Shown here: positions 48,973 to 58,866 of the stretch, one piece after another | Numbering within the stretch: position 1 is the stretch's first letter | Layout of the letters: each line of letters begins with the position of its first letter | Origin: AC-38 sp033856025 | GTDB taxonomy: Bacteria; Actinomycetota; Thermoleophilia; Solirubrobacterales; Solirubrobacteraceae | NCBI GenBank assembly: GCA_033856025.1 | Contig: JAWVFQ010000037.1 | Span: forward strand, 248,001 to 312,000 | Length of the DNA: 64,000 nt | Direction of reading: 5' to 3' | Program-made: the position numbers and the translations under genes | Notes under the pieces: model-generated | What the model was told of the DNA's origin: nothing | The model's input: only the letters and a program-made list of their open reading frames with translations | Database searches by the model: none

Positions 48973-49375
48973 ACAGCGCGGCCAGCGTCATCACGCCCAG
49001 TTCGCGGCGCAGGATCGCCACGACCACCGACCGCTGAGCCTCGGCCGGCAGGCGGCCCACGGCCTCGGCGTCCTCCAGCCCGCGCGCGTCGAGCACCGTC
49101 TGCGCCGCGGCGATCCGCAGCTGCTCGGCCACGAACGAGACACCGACCGGCAGCAGCCCGTAGAGCAGGTGCAGGTCGTCCGCCGGCTCGCGGCCGAGGA
49201 GGATGAGCAGCCCGCCGGTCAGCACCTGGACGCCCAGGACGGCCTGTGCTGTGCGCAGCAGGCGCCAGAACCAGGCGCTCGTCCGCACCCGCCACCACTG
49301 CCACGCGCCGAGCAGCCCGGCGGCGCCGAACAGGCCCATCACGGACACCCCGAGGACGAGGTGGACAGCCGTCAT
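48923..49375 (-). CDS. hypothetical four-TM membrane protein
   Basis: A 150-residue membrane protein (MTAVHLVLGVSVMGLFGAAG first helix; AVLGVQVLTGGLLILLG second; HLLYGLLPVGVSFVAEQLRI third; VMTLAALFIAGLAIRAGLL fourth). The HLLYGLLP segment resembles heme-ligand helices of some cytochrome b-like proteins, but this is weak. Divergent from nuoA by 61 bases. Convergent overlap of 50 bases with the flavin reductase gene. Confidence 0.65.
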   Translation of the reverse strand: MTAVHLVLGVSVMGLFGAAGLLGAWQWWRVRTSAWFWRLLRTAQAVLGVQVLTGGLLILLGREPADDLHLLYGLLPVGVSFVAEQLRIAAAQTVLDARGLEDAEAVGRLPAEAQRSVVVAILRRELGVMTLAALFIAGLAIRAGLLSSAF

Positions 49376-49436
49376 TCGTGCCTCCGGCCACTAAGTAGCA
49401 ACGCGTTACAAAGTCCTATAGAACACCGGGCCCACC
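49376..49436 (+). promoter_or_regulatory. probable nuo operon promoter
   Basis: The 61 bases before nuoA are AT-rich compared with everything around (ACTAAGTAGCAACGCGTTAC, then AAAGTCCTATAGAACACC). TATAGA at 49417-49422 fits a -10 element. No Shine-Dalgarno is visible before the TTG at 49437, and the implied leader would be under 10 bases, so nuoA may be translated from a nearly leaderless mRNA. It shares this gap with the divergent membrane protein gene. Confidence 0.45.
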
Positions 49437-49783
49437 TTGCTTCGCAGCTATCTACCAGCCCTCGTGTTCGTCGGCCTCGGCGCAGCGGTCGGCGGTGGCT
49501 TCGCGCTGTTGAACTCGGCGCTCGGACCGCGCCGTCCCGGGCGCCTGAAGGCCGACCCATACGAGTGTGGGCTCCCCTCCGAGGTCAAGAAGGACTTCCG
49601 CTTCGGGATCAGCTTCTACCTGATCGCGATGCTGTTCATCCTCTTCGACATCGAGGTGATCTTCCTCTATCCCGTGGCCGTCCAGCTCAAGGCGTTTGGC
49701 ACGTTCGCGCTGGTGGAGACGATCGTCTTCATCGTGCTGCTCACGGTCGCCTTCGTCTACGTCTGGCGCAGGGGGGCGCTGGA

Positions 49784-49793
<10 letters not shown>
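49437..49793 (+). CDS. nuoA: NADH-quinone oxidoreductase subunit A
   Basis: A 118-residue membrane subunit of respiratory complex I, which couples NADH oxidation to proton pumping. Three TM helices. Signature AGLP-type block RLKADPYECGLPSEVKKDFR (PYECG) and FGISFYLIAMLFILFDIEVI, which are typical NuoA. The TTG start is an inference: no ATG or GTG precedes the first helix LLRSYLPALVFVGLG, and no ribosome site is clear. Its stop overlaps nuoB by 10 bases. Confidence 0.95.
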
Positions 49794-50408
<615 letters not shown>

Positions 50409-50416
<8 letters not shown>

Positions 50417-50918
50417 CGCGACGGGTCTGGAGCTGATCGCCCAGGACATCCGCGCGGCCGACGAGGAGTCGATCCTCGACACGGTCTACCTGCGCGGCCG
50501 GGCCACGTTGATCGTCAACCCGCCGGCCATCAAGCCCGTGCTGGAGGCGCTGCGCGGGAAGGGGTATGGCTTCCTGGCCAGCCTGCACGGCGTGGACTAC
50601 TGGCCCGAGGAGCCTCGCCTGGGAGTCGTCTACGAGCTCCTGGACATGGACAGCGTCGACCGCATCTCGGTCAAGGTCCGCCTGCACACCGACCACCCGC
50701 ACGTGGACTCCGTGATGGAGCTGTGGCCGGGCGCCAACCATCAGGAGCGCGAGGTCTTCGACATGTTCGGCGTGGTCTTCGACGACCACCCCGACCTGCG
50801 CCGCATCCTCATGCCCGAGGACTACGAGGGCTGGCCCCAGCGCCGCGACTTCCCGGTCGGCGGCGAGCCGGTGATCTTCACCTACAACGAGGACCGCGTC
50901 CCGGGGTACCCGGAATGA
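50409..50918 (+). CDS. nuoC: NADH-quinone oxidoreductase subunit C
   Basis: A 169-residue peripheral-arm subunit. Signature ELWPGANHQEREVFDMFGVV, then DDHPDLRRILMPEDYEGWPQ and RRDFPVGGEP. It is encoded separately from NuoD (in Escherichia coli the two are fused). GTG start overlaps nuoB; the stop overlaps nuoD by 4 bases (ATGA). Confidence 0.96.
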
Positions 50919-52120
50919 GCACGACCGAGTACCCCGTGGCCGGCACCGACGCCGAGGAGGAGCTCCTCACCATCAACATGGGGCCGCACCACCCCGCGAC
51001 GCACGGGGTGCTGCGCCTGCTGGTCAAGCTCGAGGGCGAGATCGTCCGCGACTGCCGCCCGGTCATCGGCTACGTCCACACCGGGATCGAGAAGACGGCC
51101 GAGGACAAGGCGTACTGGAAGGCCATCCCCGTCGTGGAGCGGATGGACTACCTGGCCTACTACTTCAACGCGATGACCTTCTGCATGGCGGTCGAGGACC
51201 TGCTCGGCCTGGAGGTCCCCCGCCGCGCCCAGTACCTGCGCGTCATCCACCTCGAGCTCAACCGGATCATGTCCCACCTGGTCTGGCTGGGGACGAGCGC
51301 GCTGGACCTCGGCGCGATCTCGATGTTCTGGTACTGCTTCCGCGAGCGCGAGAAGGTGCTCGACCTGTTCGAGCAGAGCTCGGGCCAGCGGATGCACACC
51401 CGCTACATCCAGGTGGGCGGCGTGTTCGAGGACATCCCCGTCGGGTGGGTGGAGAAGGTCAAGGCGTTCACCGCCGAGATGCCGCGCCGGGTGGACCAGT
51501 ACGCCGCGCTGCTGGACCGCAACGAGATCGTGCTCCGGCGCCTGCGCAACGTCGGCGTGGTCGACCAGGAGACGCTGCTGGGGCTCGGCGTCACCGGCCC
51601 GCTGCTGCGCGCCTCCGGGAACCCGTGGGACCTGCGCAAGGCGTCGCCCTACTCCGCCTACGACGAGTTCGATTTCCGCATTCCGGTGGGGACGGTCGGC
51701 GACAACTACGACCGCTTCAAGGTGCGCCTGGCCGAGTTCTACGAGTCGGTCAAGATCATCGACCAGGCGATCGACGGCCTGCCCGAGGGTCCCTTCATCA
51801 CCGAGGACCGCAAGGTCGCGCTGCCCCCGCGCCACGAGCTGAGCACCTCGATGGAGGCGCTCATCCACCACTTCAAGCTCGTCACCGAGGGCTTCCGCGT
51901 CCCGCCCGGCGAGGCCTACGCGCCGATCGAGGGGCCGCGGGGCGAGTTGGGGATCTTCCTGCGCGCCGACGGGTCGGCCAAGCCGGCGCGCGTGCACATG
52001 CGCGACCCCTCGTTCGTGAACCTCCAGGCGTTCCCGCACATGGTCAAGGACTCCTACATCGCCGACCTGATCGCCAGCCTGGCCATGCTCGACCCGGTCC
52101 TGGGAGGCATCGACCGATGA
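50915..52120 (+). CDS. nuoD: NADH-quinone oxidoreductase subunit D
   Basis: A 401-residue subunit of the peripheral arm that helps form the quinone site. MGPHHPATHGVLRLLVKL (HHPATHG box) and HTGIEKTAEDKAYWKAIPVV, ELNRIMSHLVWLGTSALDLG, the C-terminal IEGPRGELGIFLRADGSAKP and VLGGIDR. The C-terminus ends in DR, as expected for NuoD. ATG overlaps the nuoC stop; stop overlaps nuoE by 4 bases. Confidence 0.97.
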   Translation: MSTTEYPVAGTDAEEELLTINMGPHHPATHGVLRLLVKLEGEIVRDCRPVIGYVHTGIEKTAEDKAYWKAIPVVERMDYLAYYFNAMTFCMAVEDLLGLEVPRRAQYLRVIHLELNRIMSHLVWLGTSALDLGAISMFWYCFREREKVLDLFEQSSGQRMHTRYIQVGGVFEDIPVGWVEKVKAFTAEMPRRVDQYAALLDRNEIVLRRLRNVGVVDQETLLGLGVTGPLLRASGNPWDLRKASPYSAYDEFDFRIPVGTVGDNYDRFKVRLAEFYESVKIIDQAIDGLPEGPFITEDRKVALPPRHELSTSMEALIHHFKLVTEGFRVPPGEAYAPIEGPRGELGIFLRADGSAKPARVHMRDPSFVNLQAFPHMVKDSYIADLIASLAMLDPVLGGIDR

Positions 52121-52758
52121 CCGGCACCGAAAGCGGAGCTTTTGGTGTGCCGCGCTTCGCGCACGGCTCGCGCGTGCCGGGCTGGGACCGCGCGGCCGAC
52201 CTGGAAAAGGACCCCGAGGAGGTTCCCGACCCCGCGACCACCCCCGTCCCCGCCGAGCTGCGCGCCGAGATCGAGGAGTACATGAGCCGCTACCCGCGCG
52301 TGCGCTCGGCGTCGATCCCCGCCCTGCGCGCGGCCCAGCGCCACCACGGCTGGTGCTCGCCCGAGGCCATCGAGCAGGTGGCGTGCGTGATGCGGATGAC
52401 CCCGGCGGCGCTGACCGAGGTGGCGACCTTCTACGACATGACCGAGACCGAGCCGCGGCCGCCGCACCACGACGTGTTCGTGTGCACGAACATCTCGTGC
52501 TCGCTGCGCGGGGCGGCCGAGGTGTACGACGCGGTGTGCGCCGCGGCCGAGGGCGAGGCGGACATCCATGCGCGCTCGTTCGAGTGCCTGGGCGCCTGCG
52601 ACATCGCCCCGATGGCCTCGGTGGACGGCGTGTACGTGGGGCCGCTGGAGCCCGCGGACGCGGCCACGATCGTCGACGACCTGCGGGCCGGGCGCCCGGT
52701 GCTGGAGGACAAGCAGCTGGCGCGCCGCCCGGTGGCCGACGAGGAGGCGCGCGCGTGA
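52117..52758 (+). CDS. nuoE: NADH-quinone oxidoreductase subunit E
   Basis: A 213-residue subunit with the N1a [2Fe-2S] cluster; ligands Cys123, Cys128, Cys157 and Cys161 (CTNISC...CLGAC). Its N-terminal ~45 residues (before RAEIEEYMSRYPRVRSA) are a longer extension than in E. coli NuoE. The C-terminal tail after DDLRAGRP is basic and variable. It overlaps both neighbours by 4 bases. Confidence 0.96.
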   Translation: MTGTESGAFGVPRFAHGSRVPGWDRAADLEKDPEEVPDPATTPVPAELRAEIEEYMSRYPRVRSASIPALRAAQRHHGWCSPEAIEQVACVMRMTPAALTEVATFYDMTETEPRPPHHDVFVCTNISCSLRGAAEVYDAVCAAAEGEADIHARSFECLGACDIAPMASVDGVYVGPLEPADAATIVDDLRAGRPVLEDKQLARRPVADEEARA

Positions 52759-54032
52759 AGCTCCTGTTCGACCGCATCGACCAGCCGAACCTGAACCGCC
52801 TCGACACCTACCGCGAGCGCGGCGGCTACGAGTCGCTGCGCCGCGCGCTGGCCATGTCCCCCGACGAGGTGGTGGCCGAGATCGACGCGTCGGGCCTGCG
52901 CGGTCGCGGCGGCGCCGGGTTCCAGATGGGCAAGAAGGCCTCGTTCATCCCCAAGGGCGACATGGACAAGTACCTCGTGTGCAACGCCGACGAGTCCGAG
53001 CCGGGGACGTTCAAGGACCGCGAGCTCATGCAGAAGAACCCCCACCAGCTCATCGAGGGGATGGGGATCGCCGCCCACGCCACGGGCTGCAACCGGGCCT
53101 TCGTCTACATCCGCGGCGAGTACGACTACGTGGCCGACATCCTCGAGGCGTCGCTGCGCGAGGCCCAGGAGGCGGGGCTGCTGGAGCACGTGATCCTGGT
53201 CGTCCACCGCGGCGCCGGCGCCTACATCTGCGGCGAGGAGACGGCGCTGCTGGACTCGCTGGAGGGCAAGCGCGGCAACCCGCGGCTCAAGCCCCCCTTC
53301 CCGGCCAACCAGGGCCTCTACCAGGGCCCGACGCTGATCAACAACGTCGAGACGCTCTCCACCGTCCCCCACATCATCCGGATGGGCGGCTCCGAGTACG
53401 CCAAGCTGGGGACCGAGACCTCGACGGGCACCAAGATCGTCTCGGTGTCCGGCCACGTCCAGCGGCCGGGCAACTACGAGATCGAGCTGGGGATGTCGTC
53501 GCGCGACATCATCTTCGGCCTGGCCGGCGGGCCGCCCGAGGGCCGCCGCGTGAAGCTGTGGTTCCCGGGCGGGTCCTCGTCCCCGGTGCTCACCGAGGAG
53601 CACCTGGACCTGGCCTACGACTTCGACAGCATGGCCCAGGCGGGGTCGATGCTGGGCTCGGGCTCGATCATCGTGGTCGACGACACGACGCCCGTCCTGG
53701 ACGTGGCCAAGTGGGTGGCGAAGTTCTACACGCACGAGTCGTGCGGGAAGTGCACGCCGTGCCGCGAGGGGACGGCGTGGACGCTGGCCATGGTGGAGCG
53801 CATGGACCGCGGCGAGGCCACGCCCATGGACCTGGAGATCATGTCCGGCGTCCAGGAGCAGATCATCGGCCACTGCCTGTGCGTGCTGGGCGACTCGATG
53901 GCCATGCCGATCGCGTCGATGGTCAAGCACTTCCGCGAGGAGCTCGAGGAGCACATCGAGACGGCCCGCGCCCGGCGCGAGGGCCTGCCGGTGGGCGACG
54001 CGCCGGTCCCGCCCGAGCAGGTCGCGGTCTGA
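52755..54032 (+). CDS. nuoF: NADH-quinone oxidoreductase subunit F
   Basis: A 425-residue subunit that binds NADH and FMN and the N3 [4Fe-4S] cluster. FMN/NADH site: GLRGRGGAGFQMGKKASF and CNADESEPGTFKDRELM; GAGAYICGEETALLDSLEG. Cluster ligands Cys330, Cys333, Cys336 (SCGKCTPCREGT) and Cys376. GTG start overlaps nuoE by 4 bases. Confidence 0.97.
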   Translation: MKLLFDRIDQPNLNRLDTYRERGGYESLRRALAMSPDEVVAEIDASGLRGRGGAGFQMGKKASFIPKGDMDKYLVCNADESEPGTFKDRELMQKNPHQLIEGMGIAAHATGCNRAFVYIRGEYDYVADILEASLREAQEAGLLEHVILVVHRGAGAYICGEETALLDSLEGKRGNPRLKPPFPANQGLYQGPTLINNVETLSTVPHIIRMGGSEYAKLGTETSTGTKIVSVSGHVQRPGNYEIELGMSSRDIIFGLAGGPPEGRRVKLWFPGGSSSPVLTEEHLDLAYDFDSMAQAGSMLGSGSIIVVDDTTPVLDVAKWVAKFYTHESCGKCTPCREGTAWTLAMVERMDRGEATPMDLEIMSGVQEQIIGHCLCVLGDSMAMPIASMVKHFREELEEHIETARARREGLPVGDAPVPPEQVAV

Positions 54033-56509
54033 TGCCCCGCCCCGAGCAGCGCTTCGTGACGCTGACCATCGACGGGAGGGAGGTTGAGGCGCCGGAGAAC
54101 TCGATGCTGGTGGACGGGGCCAAGTACGGCGACGTCGAGATCCCCGTCTTCTGCTACGAGCCCAAGCTCGGCCCGCCCGTCGGCGCCTGCCGGATGTGCC
54201 TGGTCGAGGTCGAGGGGATCCCCAAGCTCCAGACCGCCTGCTCCACGCCGGTCAAGGACGGGATGGTCGTCCACACCCAGACCGAGCGGGTGAAAAGCGC
54301 GCAGGAGTCCGTGGTCGAGTTCCTGCTCATCAACCACCCGCTGGACTGCCCGGTGTGCGACAAGGGCGGCGAGTGTCCGCTCCAGGACGTCTCGTACGGC
54401 TGGGGCGGCGGCAAGTCGCGCTTCATCGAGCCCAAGCGCCACTTCCGCAAGCCGCTCGAGCTCAGTCCCCTGGTGGCGATCGACCGCGAGCGCTGCATCC
54501 TGTGCTACCGCTGCGTGCGCTACTCCCAGGAGGTGGCCGAGGACCACCAGCTGGTGTTGCAGGAGCGCGGCAACCACTCCTACGTCTCCACCTTCGACGG
54601 CCATCCCTACGTGGCGCCGTTCTCGGGGAACATCGTGGAGCTGTGCCCGGTCGGGGCGCTGACGTCGCGCGTCTACCGCTTCCGCGCCCGGCCCTGGGAC
54701 GTCGAGGACGCGGGCTCGGTGTGCACGCTGTGCCCGGCCCAGTGCAACATCACCTTCACGGTGCGCGACGACCGCGCGCTGCGCGTCCTGTCGCGCGACA
54801 ACCCCGACGTCGACGACGGGTGGCTGTGCGACAAGGGGCGCTTCGGCTACCAGGCGATCCACGCCGACGAGCGCGTCGTCTCGCCGATGGTGCGCGAGGG
54901 CGGGTCGCTGCGGCCGGTGTCGTGGGAGCGCGCGCTGAGCGAGGCGGCGTCGGCGCTGGCGCGCGCCCGGGGCCGCGTGGGCGCGCTGGCCGGCGACGGC
55001 GCCACCAACGAGGAGGGCTGGCTGGTGTCGCGCCTGCTGCGCGAGGCGCTGGAGTCGGGCGACCTGGACTCGCGCCTGGCCGGCGGGCCGTCGCGCGAGA
55101 CGGCCCGCACCCTGGCCGCGCCGGGGCTGGCCGCGACCGTCCCCGACGTCGAGTTCGCCCACTCCGTCCTGGTCCTGGACTGCGAGCCGGTGGACGACAT
55201 GCCGATCCTCGACCTGCGCATCCGCAAGGGCGTGCGCCGCCAGGGCGTGCGCCTCGCGGTGGCCACGAGCCGGCCCAGCTCGCTGGACCGCAACGCCGAG
55301 GTGTCCGTGCGCTACGCCCCCGGGGCCGGCGAGGCGTTCGTGGCCGCGCTGGACGCCGCCCTGGCCGGCGAGGCCGACGACTCGCTCGCCACCGCCGCCG
55401 GAGCGGACCCGCAGGGGATCCGCGATCTCGCCCAGATGCTCCGGGCGCAGGACGTGGTCGTGGTGTGGGGCGAGCGGCTCACGGGCGGGCCGCGCGGCGA
55501 CCAGGCCGGCCGGGCGCTGCTCAACGTGGCCGCGCGACTCGGCCTGTCCGGCGACGGCTCGGGCCTGCTCGAGGTCCCCGCCAGCGCCAACGGCCGGGGC
55601 CTGTGCGAAGCCGGCTTCCTCCCCGACGCGGGGCCGGGCTGGAGCGAGGTCGTCGCGGCCGGCGAGGGCTCCGCCGGGCCGCGGGATGCGGCCGGCATCG
55701 CTCGCGCTCTCGCCGACGGCGAGCTCTCCGCGCTCTATCTGCTGCGCACCGATCCGCTCCGGACCCACCCCGACCGGCCAACGTGGCAAGCCGGGCTGGA
55801 GCGCGCGAACGCCGTCATCGCGCACGCCTCGGTCCTCACCGAGGGGCTGCGCGAGCACGCGACCGTCGTCTTCCCCGCCGAGTCCTACGCCGAGAAGGAG
55901 GGGACGGTCACCCATCCCGACGGCCGCGTCCAGCGGCTGCGCCCGGCGATCGGCCGGCCCGGCGACGTGCGCGCCGAGTGGCAGGTGATCGGCGACCTGG
56001 CCAAGCGGCTCGGCCTCGACCTGGACTTCCCGCTGGCCAGCGACGTCAGCGCGGCGCTGTTCGAGGCCGTCCCCTTCTACTCCGGCCTCTCGCTGGTCGA
56101 GCTGGCCGCCCACGGCGTGCGCTGGCCCGAGCGCGAGGCCGCGTCCGCCCTCGACGCGCCCGTCCCCGAGCCGGGACAGCTCGAGACCCCTCCCAACGCC
56201 CCCTCCCCCAACGGCGCGCTGCGGCTGGGCACGTTCCGGCCGATCTGGTCGGCCCCCGAGGTCGAGGTGTCGCCGGCCCTGCGCTTCCTCACCCCCCGCG
56301 CGCGCGTCGAGCTCTCGCCCCAGGACGCGCAGCGCCTCGGCGTCGCCCAGGGCGCGACCGTCGAGGTGGCCCACGACGAGACGGTCGTGACCGCCGAGGT
56401 CGCGCTGCGCAGCGACGTCCCGCCGGGCTCGGCGTTCCTGCCCGAGGCCGAGGGCGGCGCCGCCCTGACGCACGGGGAGCCCCGTCTGGTGGAGGTGCGG
56501 CCGGCATGA
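54032..56509 (+). CDS. nuoG: NADH-quinone oxidoreductase subunit G
   Basis: An 825-residue subunit carrying most of the Fe-S chain. N1b ligands Cys41, Cys53, Cys56, Cys70; N5 His102, Cys106, Cys109, Cys115 (HPLDCPVCDKGGEC); N4 Cys155, Cys158, Cys161, Cys205; and an extra N7 set Cys231, Cys234, Cys238, Cys266 (CTLCPAQC...C). The N7 set is kept only in some bacteria (E. coli, Thermus). A molybdopterin-oxidoreductase-like region follows without a functional cofactor site. ATG overlaps the nuoF stop by 1 base. Confidence 0.97.
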   Translation: MPRPEQRFVTLTIDGREVEAPENSMLVDGAKYGDVEIPVFCYEPKLGPPVGACRMCLVEVEGIPKLQTACSTPVKDGMVVHTQTERVKSAQESVVEFLLINHPLDCPVCDKGGECPLQDVSYGWGGGKSRFIEPKRHFRKPLELSPLVAIDRERCILCYRCVRYSQEVAEDHQLVLQERGNHSYVSTFDGHPYVAPFSGNIVELCPVGALTSRVYRFRARPWDVEDAGSVCTLCPAQCNITFTVRDDRALRVLSRDNPDVDDGWLCDKGRFGYQAIHADERVVSPMVREGGSLRPVSWERALSEAASALARARGRVGALAGDGATNEEGWLVSRLLREALESGDLDSRLAGGPSRETARTLAAPGLAATVPDVEFAHSVLVLDCEPVDDMPILDLRIRKGVRRQGVRLAVATSRPSSLDRNAEVSVRYAPGAGEAFVAALDAALAGEADDSLATAAGADPQGIRDLAQMLRAQDVVVVWGERLTGGPRGDQAGRALLNVAARLGLSGDGSGLLEVPASANGRGLCEAGFLPDAGPGWSEVVAAGEGSAGPRDAAGIARALADGELSALYLLRTDPLRTHPDRPTWQAGLERANAVIAHASVLTEGLREHATVVFPAESYAEKEGTVTHPDGRVQRLRPAIGRPGDVRAEWQVIGDLAKRLGLDLDFPLASDVSAALFEAVPFYSGLSLVELAAHGVRWPEREAASALDAPVPEPGQLETPPNAPSPNGALRLGTFRPIWSAPEVEVSPALRFLTPRARVELSPQDAQRLGVAQGATVEVAHDETVVTAEVALRSDVPPGSAFLPEAEGGAALTHGEPRLVEVRPA

Positions 56510-57528
56510 CCGTCCTGGGCGCCGTCGGCTACTACGAGCCCTGGTGGGCGCAGCTGGCGAAGTCGCTGATCATCTTCGCCGTCGTCCTGCAGCTGGTGCC
56601 GATAGTCCTCATGTTCGAGCGCAAGGTGATGGGACGGATGCAGGGGCGCTACGGGCCCAACCGGGTGGGTCCGTTCGGCGCCGTCCAGCCGCTGGCCGAC
56701 ATCCTCAAGCTGCTGTCCAAGGAGCAGTCGCGGCCCACGAGCAGCGTCGGCCCCCTCTACGCGCTCGCGCCCGCGATCTCCATCCTCACCGCCGTCGCCG
56801 CCCTGGCCATCATCCCGTTCGGCCACGTCGTGGACGTGTTCGGCACGAACGTCGGGCTGTACGGGATCGACGTGGGGATCGGCCCGCTCTACCTGTTCGC
56901 GTTCGGGGCGATCGCCTTCTACGGCGTGGTGCTGGGCGGCTGGGCGTCGGGGTCGAAGTACTCGTTCCTCGGCGCCATGCGCGGGGCCGCGCAGCTCATC
57001 TCCTACGAGGTCGCGATGGGGCTGTCGATCGTCGGCGTGATCTTCACCGCGGGGTCGCTCTCGCTGGTCGACATCGTCGAGGCGCAGCAGGGCATGTGGT
57101 ACGTCGTGCCGCAGTTCGTCGGCTTCCTGATCTTCCTGGTCGCCGGCTTCGCCGAGACCAACCGCGCGCCGTTCGACCTCCCCGAGGCCGACGCCGAGCT
57201 CGTCCAGGGCTACATGACGGAGTACGGCGCGGCGCGCTTCGCCCTCTTCTACTTCGCCGAGTACATGAACATGATCGTCGTCTCGGCGATCGCCACGACG
57301 CTGTTCCTGGGCGGCTGGCTGCTGCCCTTCGGGATCGACCCGCCGACATGGGTCGACCCGATCGTCGTCCTGGGCAAGATCTTCCTCTTCCTGTTCCTGT
57401 TCGTGTGGGTGCGCGCCACGCTGCCGCGACTGCGCTACGACCAGCTGATGTCGTTCGGCTGGAAGGTGCTGCTGCCGCTGGCCACGGCGAACGCGCTGGT
57501 GACCGCGATCCTGGTGGTGGAGACATGA
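56506..57528 (+). CDS. nuoH: NADH-quinone oxidoreductase subunit H
   Basis: A 340-residue membrane subunit with about eight helices at the interface to the peripheral arm; it helps form the quinone chamber. Signature blocks ERKVMGRMQGRYGPNRVGPF, ADILKLLSKE and FAETNRAPFDLPEADAELVQ, GYMTEYGAARFALFYFAEY. Starts 4 bases before the nuoG end (ATGA). Confidence 0.97.
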   Translation: MTVLGAVGYYEPWWAQLAKSLIIFAVVLQLVPIVLMFERKVMGRMQGRYGPNRVGPFGAVQPLADILKLLSKEQSRPTSSVGPLYALAPAISILTAVAALAIIPFGHVVDVFGTNVGLYGIDVGIGPLYLFAFGAIAFYGVVLGGWASGSKYSFLGAMRGAAQLISYEVAMGLSIVGVIFTAGSLSLVDIVEAQQGMWYVVPQFVGFLIFLVAGFAETNRAPFDLPEADAELVQGYMTEYGAARFALFYFAEYMNMIVVSAIATTLFLGGWLLPFGIDPPTWVDPIVVLGKIFLFLFLFVWVRATLPRLRYDQLMSFGWKVLLPLATANALVTAILVVET

Positions 57529-58046
57529 GCGACGACGTCGTCGAGGTCGTCCGCGGCCCGCAGCCGGGCGGGGCCGGGGGCGCGTACCGCGCGTTCGGGG
57601 AGACCCTGCGCGGGCTGAAGACCACGTTCGCCCGGATCCTCGAGGGCCCGGTCACCATCCAGTACCCGGAGGAGAAGGTGCCGGTGTACCCGCGGTTCCG
57701 AGGTCGCCACAAGCTGCACCGCTTCGACGACACCGGGCTGGAGAAGTGCGTCGGCTGCTCGCTGTGCGCGGCCGCTTGCCCGGCGGACTGCATCCGCGTC
57801 GTGGCCGCCGAGAACACGCCGGAGAACCGCGTGTCGGCCGGCGAGCGCTACGCCGCGGTCTACGAGATCAACATGAGCCGCTGCATCTTCTGCGGCTACT
57901 GCGAGGTCGCGTGCCCGTTCGACGCGATCACGATGGGACACGACTACGAGCTCTCGGACTACAACCGCCGCGACCTCGTCTTCACCAAGGAGATGCTGCT
58001 CGCAGAGGCCCTGGAGCGCGCGCCGCTGCGGGCGGAAGGAGAATAG
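57525..58046 (+). CDS. nuoI: NADH-quinone oxidoreductase subunit I
   Basis: A 173-residue ferredoxin-like subunit carrying clusters N6a and N6b. Ligands Cys75, Cys78, Cys81, Cys85 (CVGCSLCAAAC) and Cys120, Cys123, Cys126, Cys130 (CIFCGYCEVAC). An amphipathic N-terminal helix (TLRGLKTTFARILE) contacts NuoH. The stop is directly followed by the nuoJ GTG. Confidence 0.97.
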   Translation: MSDDVVEVVRGPQPGGAGGAYRAFGETLRGLKTTFARILEGPVTIQYPEEKVPVYPRFRGRHKLHRFDDTGLEKCVGCSLCAAACPADCIRVVAAENTPENRVSAGERYAAVYEINMSRCIFCGYCEVACPFDAITMGHDYELSDYNRRDLVFTKEMLLAEALERAPLRAEGE

Positions 58047-58700
58047 GTGGCGGAGGTCCTGTTCTTTCTCGCGTCGTTGGGGGCGCTCGCGGGGGCGATC
58101 GGGGTCGTCGCGGTCCGCAACCCCTTCTACAGCGTGCTCGCGCTGGTGGGGCACCTGCTCTCGCTGGCCGCGCTGTTCCTGCTGCTGCGCGCGGAGTTCG
58201 TCGCCGCCGCCCAGGTGGTCGTGTACGCGGGCGCGGTGATGGTCCTCTACGTGTTCGTCGTGGCCTACATCGGCGGCGAGGACCGGCCCATCGGCGGGCC
58301 GGGACCGAGCTTCCCCTCCGTGGCGCCGCTGTTCGCCATCGCCCTGTTCGTCGAGCTGTGCGTGGCCACGCTGGGCTCGGGGCTCAAGGCGATCGATGGC
58401 GAGGGCGCGCCCTACGTCGCCGGCTTCGGCAGTCCCGCGCAGATCGGCGAGCTCTTCCTCACCCGCTTCCTGCTGCCCTTCGAGGTGGCCTCCTACCTGC
58501 TGCTGATCGCGGCGGTCGGCGCGGTCATCCTGGCCCGGCGCCGGCGCGGGCTGGAGGATGAGGCGTCGGCGGACCGGATGCCGGTGTCCGTCGGCGACCT
58601 CTTCCGCCCCGAGCCCGGCGTCGGGACCCAGGCCGAGAGCGTCGGCGTCCTCGCCGACCAACGCGCCCGCGCCGCGCGTCAACAGGACGAAGGCTGGTGA
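58047..58700 (+). CDS. nuoJ: NADH-quinone oxidoreductase subunit J
   Basis: A 217-residue membrane subunit with five TM helices; helix 3 with the pi-bulge (VVYAGAVMVLYVFVV) couples redox to proton movement. GTG start immediately after nuoI. The C-terminal ~45 residues after ILARRRRGLED form a cytoplasmic, variable tail rich in Arg, Asp and Glu. It is followed by a 166-base gap, the only break in the operon. Confidence 0.95.
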   Translation: MAEVLFFLASLGALAGAIGVVAVRNPFYSVLALVGHLLSLAALFLLLRAEFVAAAQVVVYAGAVMVLYVFVVAYIGGEDRPIGGPGPSFPSVAPLFAIALFVELCVATLGSGLKAIDGEGAPYVAGFGSPAQIGELFLTRFLLPFEVASYLLLIAAVGAVILARRRRGLEDEASADRMPVSVGDLFRPEPGVGTQAESVGVLADQRARAARQQDEGW

Positions 58701-58748
58701 AGCCGCCCATCGCCTCCCTGTCGCACGCACGGATGACGCGCGATTCCT

Positions 58749-58834
58749 GCGCTGGATCTGCGTCCTCGGGCTCGTCGATGCCGCCGGCATCGACTTCCCC
58801 CTGCGTCCTTGCCCAGCTTGGACTCGCGCGCCCC
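58749..58834 (+). repeat. 86-bp intergenic repeat, copy B
   Basis: Inside the 166-base nuoJ-nuoK gap. 76 of 86 positions match copy A (48325-48410) with no gaps and the same strand; palindrome CGATGCCGCCGGCATCG at 58776-58792. The gap otherwise holds nothing I can name except a GAGAGGCGG ribosome site before nuoK. Confidence 0.8.
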
Positions 58835-58866
58835 CGCACACACGCCAGAGAGGCGGTGAACGGCTA

